Assembly (NCBI GenBank): GCA_945271245.1
Contig: CALYPF010000024.1
Coordinates: forward strand, 1-34,043
Length of the DNA: 34,043 nucleotides
Direction: 5' to 3'
DNA from: an uncultured Enterobacteriaceae bacterium
GTDB lineage: Bacteria; Pseudomonadota; Gammaproteobacteria; Enterobacterales; Enterobacteriaceae
A program made the position numbers and the translations under genes. The notes beneath the pieces were generated by a model. It saw only the letters and a program-made list of their open reading frames with translations. It ran no database searches and was not told the origin of the DNA. Each line of letters starts with the position of its first letter. The first letter of the stretch is position 1. This document shows positions 26,116 through 34,043 of the stretch, piece by piece.

Positions 26116-26502
26116 ATGTCTCGCGAAATCAAAACGGAACGCGCCCCTGCCGCCATTGGCCCTTATGTCCAGGGCGTCGATCTTGGCAATATCGTGATGA
26201 CCTCAGGCCAAATCCCTGTATGCCCAAAAACAGGTAGCGTCGCAGAAGACGTCACCGCTCAGGCGCGCCAGTCGCTGGAAAATGTAAAAGCCGTAATTGA
26301 AGCCTCCGGCCTGAAGGTGAGTGATATTGTTAAAACCACCGTTTTTGTGAAAGATCTTAATGACTTCGCAGCCGTTAACGCGACGTATGAAGCCTTCTTC
26401 ACTGAGCATCAGGCCGCATTCCCTGCACGCTCGTGCGTTGAAGTCGCACGCCTGCCAAAAGATGTCAAAATCGAAATAGAAGCTATTGCTGTACGCCGCT
26501 AG
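26116..26502 (+). CDS. ridA: RidA, reactive intermediate deaminase A
   Basis: RidA hydrolyses the reactive enamine/imine intermediates made by PLP-dependent threonine/serine dehydratases, protecting other PLP enzymes. The 128-residue protein matches E. coli and Salmonella RidA (APAAIGPYVQGVDLGN, SGQIPV-PKTG, QARQSLENVKAVIEASGLKV, FPARSCVEVARLPKDVKIEI). The active-site arginine is R105 of FPARSCVEV. AGGAG precedes the start. A partial second copy lies at about 19882-20010. Confidence 0.96.
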   Translation: MSREIKTERAPAAIGPYVQGVDLGNIVMTSGQIPVCPKTGSVAEDVTAQARQSLENVKAVIEASGLKVSDIVKTTVFVKDLNDFAAVNATYEAFFTEHQAAFPARSCVEVARLPKDVKIEIEAIAVRR

Positions 26503-26508
26503 CGACCT

Positions 26509-26532
26509 CGCCGCGGCTATGTCGCCGCGGCG
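26509..26532. terminator. GC-rich hairpin between convergent ridA and hexosaminidase gene
   Basis: Perfect 9-bp stem CGCCGCGGC/GCCGCGGCG with a six-base loop (TATGTC), starting 7 bp after the ridA stop. There is no T run on either side, so a terminator role rests on position alone. Confidence 0.45.
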
Positions 26533-26552
26533 CATTGCGCAACGCCTGCGCG

Positions 26553-28946
26553 TTAGCGAGCGCTGGCGCGCAGCAATTTTTCCAGCGGATACACTGCGGT
26601 AATGACAACTTCATCCCGCACGAGTGCGGCGTCATCCAGTTTTTTCTGCCAGTTTTGGCGCTCTGTGTCGCTTAGCTTCCCTTGCTTCGCCACTAGCTCG
26701 GTAAGACGAATACCTAATTCCGCCAGCCACTCCACGTCTTCAGCTACCGGTCTTAACGCTTTAAGACGATAATTGCCATCAATTATCGACAGCACATCTT
26801 CCGTATTTCGCTGCCAGCGACGAAACAGATGGTGTAATTCAGCGGCGTTTTGCCCCTCTTTTGGAGAGGCTATTAGCGCATCAACCCATTTATCCATCTG
26901 ACGTACCGTGAGGCTTTCCGCCGGCAGCACATCGGCCAGACGGTTAAGCGGTTCGAACTGATGATAATTGCCGGCGCGGTATTTTAAGTGCTGGCGCGTG
27001 TAATATTGCGCAGGCTCCAGCGCCTGAGAGAATATTTGCAGCGGCAACACCTCACTGCTTCCCGCCAGGCGCATCATTTGCCCCAGGCTCTGCATATGCT
27101 GCTGCAAGCCAACGGAATAGGTAGACCAAGCGTCTACGCTGTCCAGCCGCTGATACATATTGTCGACATCATTGACATCCTGAGCTGACCATAGCCGCTC
27201 GGCAACGGCAAACATGCGCGGCCACAGTTTAATATCCATCAGCGGCGCCACTACATTTTCCGACCACAGCGCCGCTTCCCCTCCCAGTATCTGGCGTTCA
27301 CTGTTTTTACCCGGCTCCGCTACTTTTAGCGCTGCCGGCACTTTCGACAACTTTTTGCCGCTAACGGGATAACGCGTATTGCCTACTAAAAAGTAACCGC
27401 TTAATTCGCTGCTTTTCACAGAGACGACCGGTCGGGTGTCGCCCATCCAGGTATCTACGCTAAATGTCACCTGCCGGCTATCCAACCAGCGAATATCTCG
27501 CACAGCGCGGCGCGGTTTCCCCTGAAAATCAATAAACCCGCGCCATTGGCCGTTACGCCCGGCAATCAGCGTAAAGCTTCCCTCAATCGGGTCGCCCTTG
27601 AGCCTCGGCATAGTAAAATGCCAACTTTGCGCGCTTTCCGCTTTCCCGGGCGGGGATGTGTCCGGCTGAGTTGTAGGTAAAACCTCATTCCGATAGTGGT
27701 ACGCCGTTGATTGCGGTTGATCCACATAGAACCCAGCGGAAAGAATTCCCTGATAGCCAGCCCCCACTATTTTTCCCAGAGTATCCTGCCCTTGCCATGA
27801 CTGTATGAGGATGGTTTTCGGTAATGACGGATTGAGTATTTCATCCCACCCCATCATCCGACGCTGATGCTTTTCCAGCACTTTTTCCAGACGCTGATTA
27901 AACCAGGCCTGTAACGCTTTACCGTTTTTGAGTTTATGCTGGTGCATAAATGCCTGAATGTTCGGGTTAGTGTCCCACTGCGTAGTATCCACTTCATCAC
28001 CGCCGATATGGATCCACGGATCGGGAAAAATAGAAGTGACCTCTTCAATCAACACATTGACGAACTCCCAGGTCACCTGACGCGTAGGATCAAGTACGGG
28101 TTTCAGTACGCCCCATTCGCGTGCCATTGAATAAGGCCCTGGCGCGCTCATAATTTCGGGATAGGCCACGGCTATCGCCGAGGCGTGGCCGGGCATATCG
28201 ATTTCTGGCACAACGCGAATACCGCGCTGGGCCGCGTAGCGGACAACCTCGCGCATTTGCGCCTGGGTATAAAACTGCTCATCGCTCGCCGCGTGCTGAA
28301 GGCGAGGATAATGTGTCGAAGCGAAACGCCATCCCTGATCGTCAGTCAGATGCCAGTGAAGGACATTGAGCTTTGCCGCCGCCATCCCATCAATCTGGCG
28401 TAAGATATCATCAACCGGAATAAAATGGCGTGCAGAATCAAGGAGTAACCCGCGCCATGAAAACCGAGGCGCATCTTCGATAGAGACAAAAGGTATCGCT
28501 ACCTGCTGCGCATCGGCCCGGATCAGTTGCAACAGCGTTTCCATACCGCGTATAGCGCCGAAGCGGGTTTTCGCCTGTAACTTTACGCCTTCTGCCGTAA
28601 CGCTAAGACGGTAGCTCTCATCGCTGTCAGGCTGCGGTAACGCATCCACTTTTTGTTCAATAATGATGTTTATTGTGGGCCGCTGCGGCTCATCCGACTG
28701 CGGTTTTAATACCCATCCCGTTTGCCTGGCGATACGCTCACGCCACAAATCAAGCGTATCGGGCATTCTGTCGCCCTGCACCCTGATTGAGATTTCATTG
28801 CTAAGCGGCAGATATCCTTCACCGGAGAGGCGCTCAACGCGCTGCGGCCATGGCATTAACGGTAAATCTCCGGCGGGCGCGGCCTGAACTGACAGGCTGA
28901 CGATTAGCCCTGCCCCCAGAACGATACAGCGCGCTGTTTTTCTCAT
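26553..28946 (-). CDS. Secreted GH20 beta-N-acetylhexosaminidase
   Basis: The 797-residue product has a signal peptide (MRKTARCIVLGAGLIVSLSV, then QA-A; cleavage near 22-23), a chitobiase-like N-terminal domain (about 27-155) and a GH20 TIM barrel from about 160: FSWRGLLLDSARHF, LNVLHWHLTDDQGWRF, PEIDMPGHASA and HIGGDEVD. D317-E318 of GGDE are the catalytic pair that use substrate-assisted hydrolysis of terminal GlcNAc/GalNAc. A segment at about 425-545 carries an inserted beta-rich module (fibronectin/Chb-C-like by position). It probably acts in the periplasm or outside on chito-oligosaccharides or glycans. A single gene on the minus strand, convergent with ridA. In E. coli mgtA and treRBC occupy the ridA-nrdD interval; here this gene and the next two do. 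Confidence 0.9.
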   Translation of the reverse strand: MRKTARCIVLGAGLIVSLSVQAAPAGDLPLMPWPQRVERLSGEGYLPLSNEISIRVQGDRMPDTLDLWRERIARQTGWVLKPQSDEPQRPTINIIIEQKVDALPQPDSDESYRLSVTAEGVKLQAKTRFGAIRGMETLLQLIRADAQQVAIPFVSIEDAPRFSWRGLLLDSARHFIPVDDILRQIDGMAAAKLNVLHWHLTDDQGWRFASTHYPRLQHAASDEQFYTQAQMREVVRYAAQRGIRVVPEIDMPGHASAIAVAYPEIMSAPGPYSMAREWGVLKPVLDPTRQVTWEFVNVLIEEVTSIFPDPWIHIGGDEVDTTQWDTNPNIQAFMHQHKLKNGKALQAWFNQRLEKVLEKHQRRMMGWDEILNPSLPKTILIQSWQGQDTLGKIVGAGYQGILSAGFYVDQPQSTAYHYRNEVLPTTQPDTSPPGKAESAQSWHFTMPRLKGDPIEGSFTLIAGRNGQWRGFIDFQGKPRRAVRDIRWLDSRQVTFSVDTWMGDTRPVVSVKSSELSGYFLVGNTRYPVSGKKLSKVPAALKVAEPGKNSERQILGGEAALWSENVVAPLMDIKLWPRMFAVAERLWSAQDVNDVDNMYQRLDSVDAWSTYSVGLQQHMQSLGQMMRLAGSSEVLPLQIFSQALEPAQYYTRQHLKYRAGNYHQFEPLNRLADVLPAESLTVRQMDKWVDALIASPKEGQNAAELHHLFRRWQRNTEDVLSIIDGNYRLKALRPVAEDVEWLAELGIRLTELVAKQGKLSDTERQNWQKKLDDAALVRDEVVITAVYPLEKLLRASAR

Positions 28947-29078
28947 TCCAATTTCCTTCTGTAAAACGGCAAGCGGAGATAAAAGCTCCCTTGGTTAACA
29001 TGAGAAAAAAAACAGAGCAAGTGTAAACGCACATCCTGCACCGAATCTGGCGGTCTATCCTTAAGGGCGCGATAGCGA

Positions 29079-29642
29079 TCACACGTTAGCGCATTCTATT
29101 ACCGGCAGCGCCAGCGCACTAAGTTGCTGTAAACGCGCCATCCACTGAGCAATTCCTCCAGATAATTTTTCATCGGTCAAATGATTGGCCCCCTGGATAA
29201 GCGAAGGGTGTTGCCACACCATGCCAGTCAGGTTCACCATCGCTTTAAACGGCAGGAAAAAATCCTCAATCGGCCAGTGGTTATATCCCGACGCCGAATA
29301 AGCCTGTTCATCTCCCCCTGTCGAGATCATCAACATAAAAGGTTTCCCGTGAAGCCGGTCTCCCGTGCTGCCGTAGGCAAAGCCGTGCTCCAGTACTTTG
29401 TCCTGCCATTCTTTAAGGATTGCAGGCGTGCTATACCACCAGAACGGAAATAGCATCACAACAATATCGTGTTCTGTCAGCAAACGTTGCTCACGTTTCA
29501 CATCAATGGAGAAATCCGGATACTCACGCGCTAGTTCGTGAACGTGCACATTCTCTAGCCCCCGAAATGCTTCGATAGCGGCAGCGCTAATGTGGGAATG
29601 CGCAAGGTCCTGATGGCCAGATAACACCAGAATACGATTCAT
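29079..29642 (-). CDS. NAD(P)H:quinone oxidoreductase-type flavoprotein
   Basis: The 187-residue product belongs to the flavodoxin-like quinone reductase group (KefF/MdaB/YwrO type): N-terminal [19 protein letters not shown] for the FMN/FAD phosphate, [26 protein letters not shown] at about 73-98 and the flavin-site stretch [17 protein letters not shown]. These soluble enzymes do two-electron reduction of quinones or other electrophiles. The start at 29642 has GGAG 6 bases upstream; an in-frame ATG at 29654 would place the ribosome-binding site inside the gene. The gene diverges from a LysR-type regulator 105 bp away, which probably controls it. Confidence 0.88.
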   Translation of the reverse strand: [187 protein letters not shown]

Positions 29643-29747
29643 AAAAAACTCCATTATTGTCGATAAACTATGTGCTTATCATTCCACTTTCCAAGGCCAA
29701 CCTGTAGTATCAGCATTGTTACATCTGTTTCAACTAAGAGTTAAAGC

Positions 29748-30632
29748 ATGTTTACGACAACGGATTTCCACCGGCTGCTTCCTACATTTTTAGCTGCGGC
29801 AGACTGCCAAAATTTTTCCGCCGCGGCGCGCCAGCTTGGCATTACGCCCGCCGCCGTGAGTAAAAATGTGCGCCGGCTGGAACAACGCCTCAATATGGTG
29901 CTGTTTCGACGTAATACGCACTATGTCGTTCTGACCGAGGAGGGCATGCGCCTGCGCGATCAAATCGCGCCGCTCTGGCGGGCACTGGAACAGACGCTGG
30001 AAAATCCACACGATACGGTACCCACTGGCGTAGTTCGCGTGAGCGTAATCCCCGGTTTCGCTCGATATCGCCTTTTGCCTCTCCTTAATGAGTTCCAGCG
30101 CCGCTGGCCGCTGGTGCGTCTGGATTTGTCGCTGGAACCTCGCCCGGTAAACCTGCCAGGCGATCGTATCGATGTTGCCATTGGCATGCAGACCTCCAGC
30201 GGAAACCGTATTGTCATGCGTGAAATTCAGTCGACGCGTATGCTCATCGCCGCCTCGCCGGCCTATTTAGCGCAATATGGCGCTCCGCAAACGCCAGCCG
30301 ATTTAGCGAAGCACCGCTGCCTGAGATTTCGTAACGCCGATACCGGGCGGCTCCAACCCTGGCTGAGCCGGGAAACGGAAGATGAACTACCCGAGCCCTG
30401 GCTTATCAGTAACCATCCTGACGCTCTACTCGACGCTGCGCTCAATGGCATGGGAATTGTGTGCTTATCCGACTGGTATCTGGAATCGTTGTTTCGCCAG
30501 GAGGCAATGACGCCCGTTTTGCAAAATTACTGGGCCGCCCCGCGAACAATGTGGGTGAAATACGCGGGGCATAAACTGGCACCGCGCACCCGCGTCTTTG
30601 TCGACTTTTTACTCGAAAATTTTAAAAAATAA
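29748..30632 (+). CDS. LysR-family transcriptional regulator
   Basis: The 294-residue product has the N-terminal winged HTH of LysR regulators (FLAAADCQNFSAAARQLGIT, then PAAVSKNVRRLEQRLNMVLF and RRN.H.V.LTEEG, residues 12-70), and a C-terminal substrate-binding domain (GVVRVSVIPGFARYRLLPLL, LDLSLEPRPVNLPGDRIDVA, then GIVCLSDWYLE). It belongs to the subgroup similar to YafC/DsdC-like regulators beside oxidoreductases. It is transcribed away from the quinone reductase gene, the classic LysR regulator-target arrangement. The shared 105-bp interval includes TTATC-N6-GATAA-like symmetry but I cannot fix a T-N11-A operator. The inducer is unknown. Confidence 0.9.
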   Translation: MFTTTDFHRLLPTFLAAADCQNFSAAARQLGITPAAVSKNVRRLEQRLNMVLFRRNTHYVVLTEEGMRLRDQIAPLWRALEQTLENPHDTVPTGVVRVSVIPGFARYRLLPLLNEFQRRWPLVRLDLSLEPRPVNLPGDRIDVAIGMQTSSGNRIVMREIQSTRMLIAASPAYLAQYGAPQTPADLAKHRCLRFRNADTGRLQPWLSRETEDELPEPWLISNHPDALLDAALNGMGIVCLSDWYLESLFRQEAMTPVLQNYWAAPRTMWVKYAGHKLAPRTRVFVDFLLENFKK

Positions 30633-30734
30633 CCGGTCAGTTTTTTCAGTATTTTCTAATCTTTTTATTCAGCCCCCGTCGCTTAAGGCACACAGGATTT
30701 ACTTTGTTCTGAATCAAAAAAACAGTAAACATCT

Positions 30735-30791
30735 TTGATGGCAATCACTATATGTAGACACTAGAATATATAAAAACCCAACATATTGTAC
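30735..30791 (+). promoter_or_regulatory. nrdDG promoter with FNR site and two NrdR boxes
   Basis: An FNR site, TTGATGGCAATCAC (30735-30748), matches TTGAT-N4-ATCAA at 9 of 10 positions. A first NrdR box at 30745-30760 (core CTATATGTAG) overlaps its right end, and a second at 30776-30791 (ACCCAACATATTGTAC) matches 12 of 16 consensus positions; they are 31 bp, or three helical turns, apart, as is usual for NrdR. A -10-like TATAAA at 30769-30774 lies between the boxes, which places the FNR site near -41. Implied logic: anaerobic activation by FNR and dATP-dependent repression by NrdR. Confidence 0.8.
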
Positions 30792-30942
30792 TTATCAGCG
30801 TTGCTCTGCCGTATCGCGTTACTTACCCAGGAATGAGACGTAGATAACCTGCGTTAGCGTAAGTAAGTGACTAATTGCACTTAGTAAATGTACGAAGGCA
30901 GATTTGGCCCGCTGTAAATAATCTGTATTTAACGGAGAAATT

Positions 30943-33078
30943 ATGACGCCGCACGTGATGAAACGGGACGGATGTAAAGTGTTTTTCGCTCCTGAGCGCA
31001 TTAAAGAAGCGATACTTCGCGCCGCTAAAGCCGCAGGTATCGAGGATGCCGATTACTGTGCGACCGTCTCGGAAATCGTCAGCAGCCAAATGCAGGACAA
31101 GGAACAGGTAGATATCAACGATATCCAAATCGCCGTTGAAAACCAGCTTATGGCTGGCCCGTACAAAAACCTGGCGCGCGCTTATATTGAATATCGCCAC
31201 GAAAGAGACCTTGCGCGCGAAAAACGCGGGCGTCTGAATCAGGAAATCCGCGGTCTGGTTGAGCAAACAAATGCCGCGTTACTCAATGAAAACGCCAATA
31301 AAGATAGTAAAGTGATTCCCACGCAGCGCGATCTGCTAGCCGGTATCGTCGCCAAGCACTATGCACGCCAGCATATGCTGCCGCGTGACGTCGTGCAGGC
31401 GCACGAACGCGGAGAGATCCATTATCACGATCTCGATTACGCGCCGTTCTTCCCCATGTTTAACTGCATGCTTATTGATTTAAAAGGGATGCTTACCCAC
31501 GGCTTCAAAATGGGCAATGCAGAAATTGAGCCGCCAAAATCTATCTCAACGGCGACGGCGGTTACCGCGCAAATTATCGCTCAGGTAGCAAGCCATATAT
31601 ATGGCGGCACGACTATCAACCGTATTGATGAAGTTCTGGCGCCCTTCGTGAGCGCGAGCTTTAACAAACATCGGGAGATCGCTGCCCAATGGGAAATTCC
31701 TAACGCAGAAGAGTATGCGCGCTCGCGTACAGAAAAAGAGTGCTACGACGCTTTTCAGTCACTGGAGTACGAAGTCAATACGCTGCACACCGCGAATGGC
31801 CAAACGCCGTTCGTAACGTTTGGATTTGGGCTGGGTACCAGCTGGGAATCGCGCCTCATTCAAACCTCTATTTTACGGAATCGCATCGCAGGGCTTGGGA
31901 AAAACCGTAAAACCGCCGTTTTCCCCAAGCTGGTATTCGCTATTCGGGATGGCCTGAATCATAAACTGGGCGATCCAAATTACGATATCAAGCAACTGGC
32001 CCTGGAATGCGCCAGTAAGCGTATGTACCCGGATATCCTGAATTATGACCAGGTTGTAAAAGTGACGGGATCGTTTAAAACCCCGATGGGCTGTCGAAGC
32101 TTCCTGGGTGTATATGAGGAAAACGGCGAGCAAATCCACGATGGGCGTAACAATATCGGTGTGATTAGCCTTAATTTGCCGCGCATCGCGATAGAATCTA
32201 AAGGCGATGAACAACGGTTTTATACGCTGCTGGATGAACGTTTACGCCTGGCGAAAAAAGCATTGATGACGCGTATCGCAAGGCTGGAAGGCGTAAAAGC
32301 GCGCGTAGCGCCGATCCTGTATATGGAAGGTGCCTGCGGCGTGCGGCTACAACCTGATGATAACATAGCGGATATTTTTAAGAATGGCAGAGCGTCTATC
32401 TCTCTGGGCTATATTGGCATTCATGAAACTATCAATGCCCTTTATGGCGGGCAGCACGTTTTCGATAACGCGACGCTGCGCAATAAAGCGCTGGCTATCG
32501 TCAAACGATTGCGTGATGCAGTTGAAGCCTGGAAAGAGGAAACCGGTTACGGTTTCAGCCTTTACAGCACGCCCAGCGAAAATCTGTGCGATCGTTTCTG
32601 TCGCCTTGATACCTCAGAGTTCGGCGTTATTCCCGGCGTAACCGAAAAAGGCTACTACACTAACAGCTTCCATTTGGACGTTGAGAAAAAGGTGAACCCT
32701 TACGATAAGCTGGATTTTGAGGCGTCCTATCCTCCACTCGCGAATGGCGGTTTTATCTGTTACGGCGAATATCCTAATCTCCAGCATAACCTCAAAGCGC
32801 TGGAAGATGTTTGGGACTATAGCTATCAGCACGTGCCGTATTACGGAACCAATACGCCTATTGATGAATGCTACGAGTGCGGTTTTACCGGCGAATTCGA
32901 ATGTACCAGTAAAGGTTTCACCTGCCCTAAGTGCGGTAATCACGATGCTTCGCGTGTTTCAGTCACGCGCCGCGTGTGCGGCTATCTCGGTAGCCCGGAT
33001 GCCCGGCCTTTTAACGCAGGTAAACAAGAAGAAGTTAAGCGTCGCGTGAAGCACATGGATAACGGGCAACTGGGATAA
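30943..33078 (+). CDS. nrdD: NrdD, anaerobic ribonucleoside-triphosphate reductase
   Basis: NrdD reduces all four ribonucleoside triphosphates under anoxia with a glycyl radical and formate. The 711-residue product has an N-terminal ATP-cone (MTPHVMKRDGCKV-F to about residue 95), a ten-stranded barrel with HTANGQTPFVTFGFGLGTSW and GCRSFLGVYE, a C-terminal four-cysteine zinc site (CYECG and CPKCG) and the glycyl-radical motif RVCGYLGSPDARP with G680. It is one residue shorter than E. coli NrdD because of a deletion near YEENGEQIHD. GGAG precedes the start. nrdG follows. Confidence 0.97.
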   Translation: MTPHVMKRDGCKVFFAPERIKEAILRAAKAAGIEDADYCATVSEIVSSQMQDKEQVDINDIQIAVENQLMAGPYKNLARAYIEYRHERDLAREKRGRLNQEIRGLVEQTNAALLNENANKDSKVIPTQRDLLAGIVAKHYARQHMLPRDVVQAHERGEIHYHDLDYAPFFPMFNCMLIDLKGMLTHGFKMGNAEIEPPKSISTATAVTAQIIAQVASHIYGGTTINRIDEVLAPFVSASFNKHREIAAQWEIPNAEEYARSRTEKECYDAFQSLEYEVNTLHTANGQTPFVTFGFGLGTSWESRLIQTSILRNRIAGLGKNRKTAVFPKLVFAIRDGLNHKLGDPNYDIKQLALECASKRMYPDILNYDQVVKVTGSFKTPMGCRSFLGVYEENGEQIHDGRNNIGVISLNLPRIAIESKGDEQRFYTLLDERLRLAKKALMTRIARLEGVKARVAPILYMEGACGVRLQPDDNIADIFKNGRASISLGYIGIHETINALYGGQHVFDNATLRNKALAIVKRLRDAVEAWKEETGYGFSLYSTPSENLCDRFCRLDTSEFGVIPGVTEKGYYTNSFHLDVEKKVNPYDKLDFEASYPPLANGGFICYGEYPNLQHNLKALEDVWDYSYQHVPYYGTNTPIDECYECGFTGEFECTSKGFTCPKCGNHDASRVSVTRRVCGYLGSPDARPFNAGKQEEVKRRVKHMDNGQLG

Positions 33079-33177
33079 CCCTCCCGATAAAAAGCAGGCT
33101 CTCGGGCTTAGGATATACCACCGGGAGCAGGCTGCTAAATCGTCCCGACGCTTTGTGAGAAAGGGAAAGGAGCGAAT

Positions 33178-33642
33178 ATGAACTATCATCAATATTATCC
33201 GGTCGACGTTATCAATGGGCCGGGAACCCGCTGTACGCTGTTTGTCTCGGGCTGTGTTCACGAATGCCCAGGATGCTACAACAAAAGCACCTGGCGAGTT
33301 AATTCAGGCAAACCTTTTACCGACGCAGTGGCAGATCGGATCATTGCCGATTTGAATGATACGCGCATCAAACGCCAGGGATTATCCTTATCCGGTGGCG
33401 ATCCGCTGCATCCGCAAAACGTTCCCGCTATTTTGCGATTGGTGCAGCGCGTACGCGCGGAATGCGTTGGTAAAGATATTTGGGTATGGACAGGCTATCG
33501 TCTGGATGAACTTAATTCAGAACAATTACAGGTTCTGGAGTACATCAATGTCCTCATAGACGGGAAGTTTATGCAGGATCTAAAAAATCCCTCACTTATC
33601 TGGCGCGGCAGCAGCAATCAGGTAATTCACCATTTACACTGA
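33178..33642 (+). CDS. nrdG: NrdG, NrdD-activating radical-SAM enzyme
   Basis: NrdG uses S-adenosylmethionine and a 4Fe-4S cluster to generate the glycyl radical of NrdD. The 154-residue product carries the cluster motif C-x3-C-x2-C in CVHECPGC, the SAM-binding SLSGGDPLHPQNV stretch and IWVWTGY. Length equals the E. coli protein. AAAGGAG lies directly upstream. The 99-bp gap after nrdD has no convincing terminator, so the two genes are likely cotranscribed. Confidence 0.96.
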   Translation: MNYHQYYPVDVINGPGTRCTLFVSGCVHECPGCYNKSTWRVNSGKPFTDAVADRIIADLNDTRIKRQGLSLSGGDPLHPQNVPAILRLVQRVRAECVGKDIWVWTGYRLDELNSEQLQVLEYINVLIDGKFMQDLKNPSLIWRGSSNQVIHHLH

Positions 33643-33677
33643 TGTTCTCTACCTGGAACTGGCTCCGGCGCGTACGG

Positions 33678-33730
33678 TACACCCTGCGGGAATCCCCTCT
33701 TTTATTCAGATTGTTCTCCCGCAGTGTAAA
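33678..33730. repeat. Inverted repeat downstream of nrdG
   Basis: TACACCCTGCGGGA near 33678-33691 and TCCCGCAGTGTA at 33717-33728 are inverted copies (8 bp perfect, 12-13 with a bulge) around a 25-bp AT-rich spacer. It might fold as the 3' end structure of nrdDG mRNA or be a small repeat element; there is no following T run. Confidence 0.45.
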
Positions 33731-33992
33731 CGCTTTAGTTATTTATTACATGCCGCACGCGGTAAGTTAATCCCGCGGTTTGCCTGAAAGCATCCCTGCC
33801 CATAACGCTTCGTTTCCCGGATAAGCTCACACACCGACCGCCGATTACCCTTACCGCTGAAAGTTACTGCGAGTGTTCCATTATTGATAAACAGGCAGCA
33901 TATTCAGGCTGGACAGCACGTGCACCAATGCATTGCCAATGCCAAAGATGAGAATTAGTAGCAGCATCCCTTTTCCACCCCATACCCGATAG
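33731..33992. other. Gap between nrdG and the right insertion sequence
   Basis: No recognised gene. On the minus strand 33903-33739 is open and protein-like ([20 protein letters not shown], then SVCELIRETKRYGQGCFQAN) with five cysteines but no standard start, so it may be the tail of a broken gene. Also on the minus strand, 33975-33889 could encode a 28-residue hydrophobic peptide ([20 protein letters not shown] then LNMLPVYQ); no clear ribosome-binding site supports it. Confidence 0.3.
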
Positions 33993-34043
33993 TGTCAACA
34001 ACGGGTAAAAAGTGATCCACTTACCGTCACCACCAACGGTCTA
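33993..34043. mobile_element. End of a second IS21-type insertion sequence copy
   Basis: From 33993 the sequence TGTCAACAACGGGTAAAAAG followed by TGATCCACTT matches, at 22 of 28 positions, the inverted complement of positions 53-26 of this window, as expected for the two terminal repeats of one element type. It starts with TG, as IS21-family ends do. The element continues past the edge of the window, so orientation of its transposase genes is not visible. Confidence 0.7.

Noticed and set aside
1-34043. tRNA, rRNA and CRISPR arrays
   Set aside because: I saw no cloverleaf-type sequences with TTC-A-TC arms, no rRNA segments and no regularly spaced direct repeats.

Overview
The window is chromosomal DNA from a member of the Enterobacteriaceae in the Escherichia/Salmonella/Citrobacter group. 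Nearly every gene reads as a close relative of an E. coli or Salmonella housekeeping gene. The presence of miaE, which E. coli K-12 lacks, argues against E. coli itself; the species cannot be fixed from this sequence. Both edges (1-53 and 33993-34043) are ends of an IS21-type insertion sequence, so this is probably an assembly contig broken at two copies of a repeated IS, or a segment bracketed by two copies.

Layout. (1) 54-10641: a 5'-truncated ygjR, alx behind a yybP-ykoY-type riboswitch, the hexuronate genes uxaCA and exuT flanking a shared regulatory region, exuR, then yqjA-mzrA and yqjC-yqjD-yqjE-yqjK, ending in a strong terminator. (2) 10642-10985: a junction. The genes on either side are far apart in E. 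coli, and a decayed reading frame lies between them. (3) 10986-23163: the LPS-exporter permeases lptF-lptG (minus), pepA, an unusual metal-binding-type PadR regulator with palindromic operators, holC-valS, a ridA-like gene fragment, a GNAT acetyltransferase (yjgM-like), an unrecognised membrane-anchored protein, miaE and rraB. (4) 23250-26502: pyrimidine/arginine block: argI (broken by a one-base frameshift), pyrL-pyrB-pyrI with attenuator, and ridA. (5) 26553-30632: a secreted GH20 hexosaminidase, a quinone-reductase-like flavoprotein and a divergent LysR regulator. (6) 30735-33642: anaerobic ribonucleotide reductase nrdD-nrdG behind an FNR site and two NrdR boxes.

How the genes work together. 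ExuT imports hexuronates, UxaC and UxaA carry out the first and third steps of galacturonate catabolism, and ExuR represses them. PyrB and PyrI form aspartate transcarbamoylase, which competes with ArgI for carbamoyl phosphate; RidA removes reactive enamines. NrdD with NrdG makes dNTPs without oxygen. LptF and LptG power LPS transport. The IS ends, the truncated ygjR, the argI frameshift, the ridA-like fragment, the decayed frames and the fused distant loci together suggest a lineage with ongoing IS-associated rearrangement and gene decay. The most unusual intact item is the PadR-family regulator at 15444-16319, whose long His/Cys/Met-rich N-terminal arm holds a 26-residue internal repeat.
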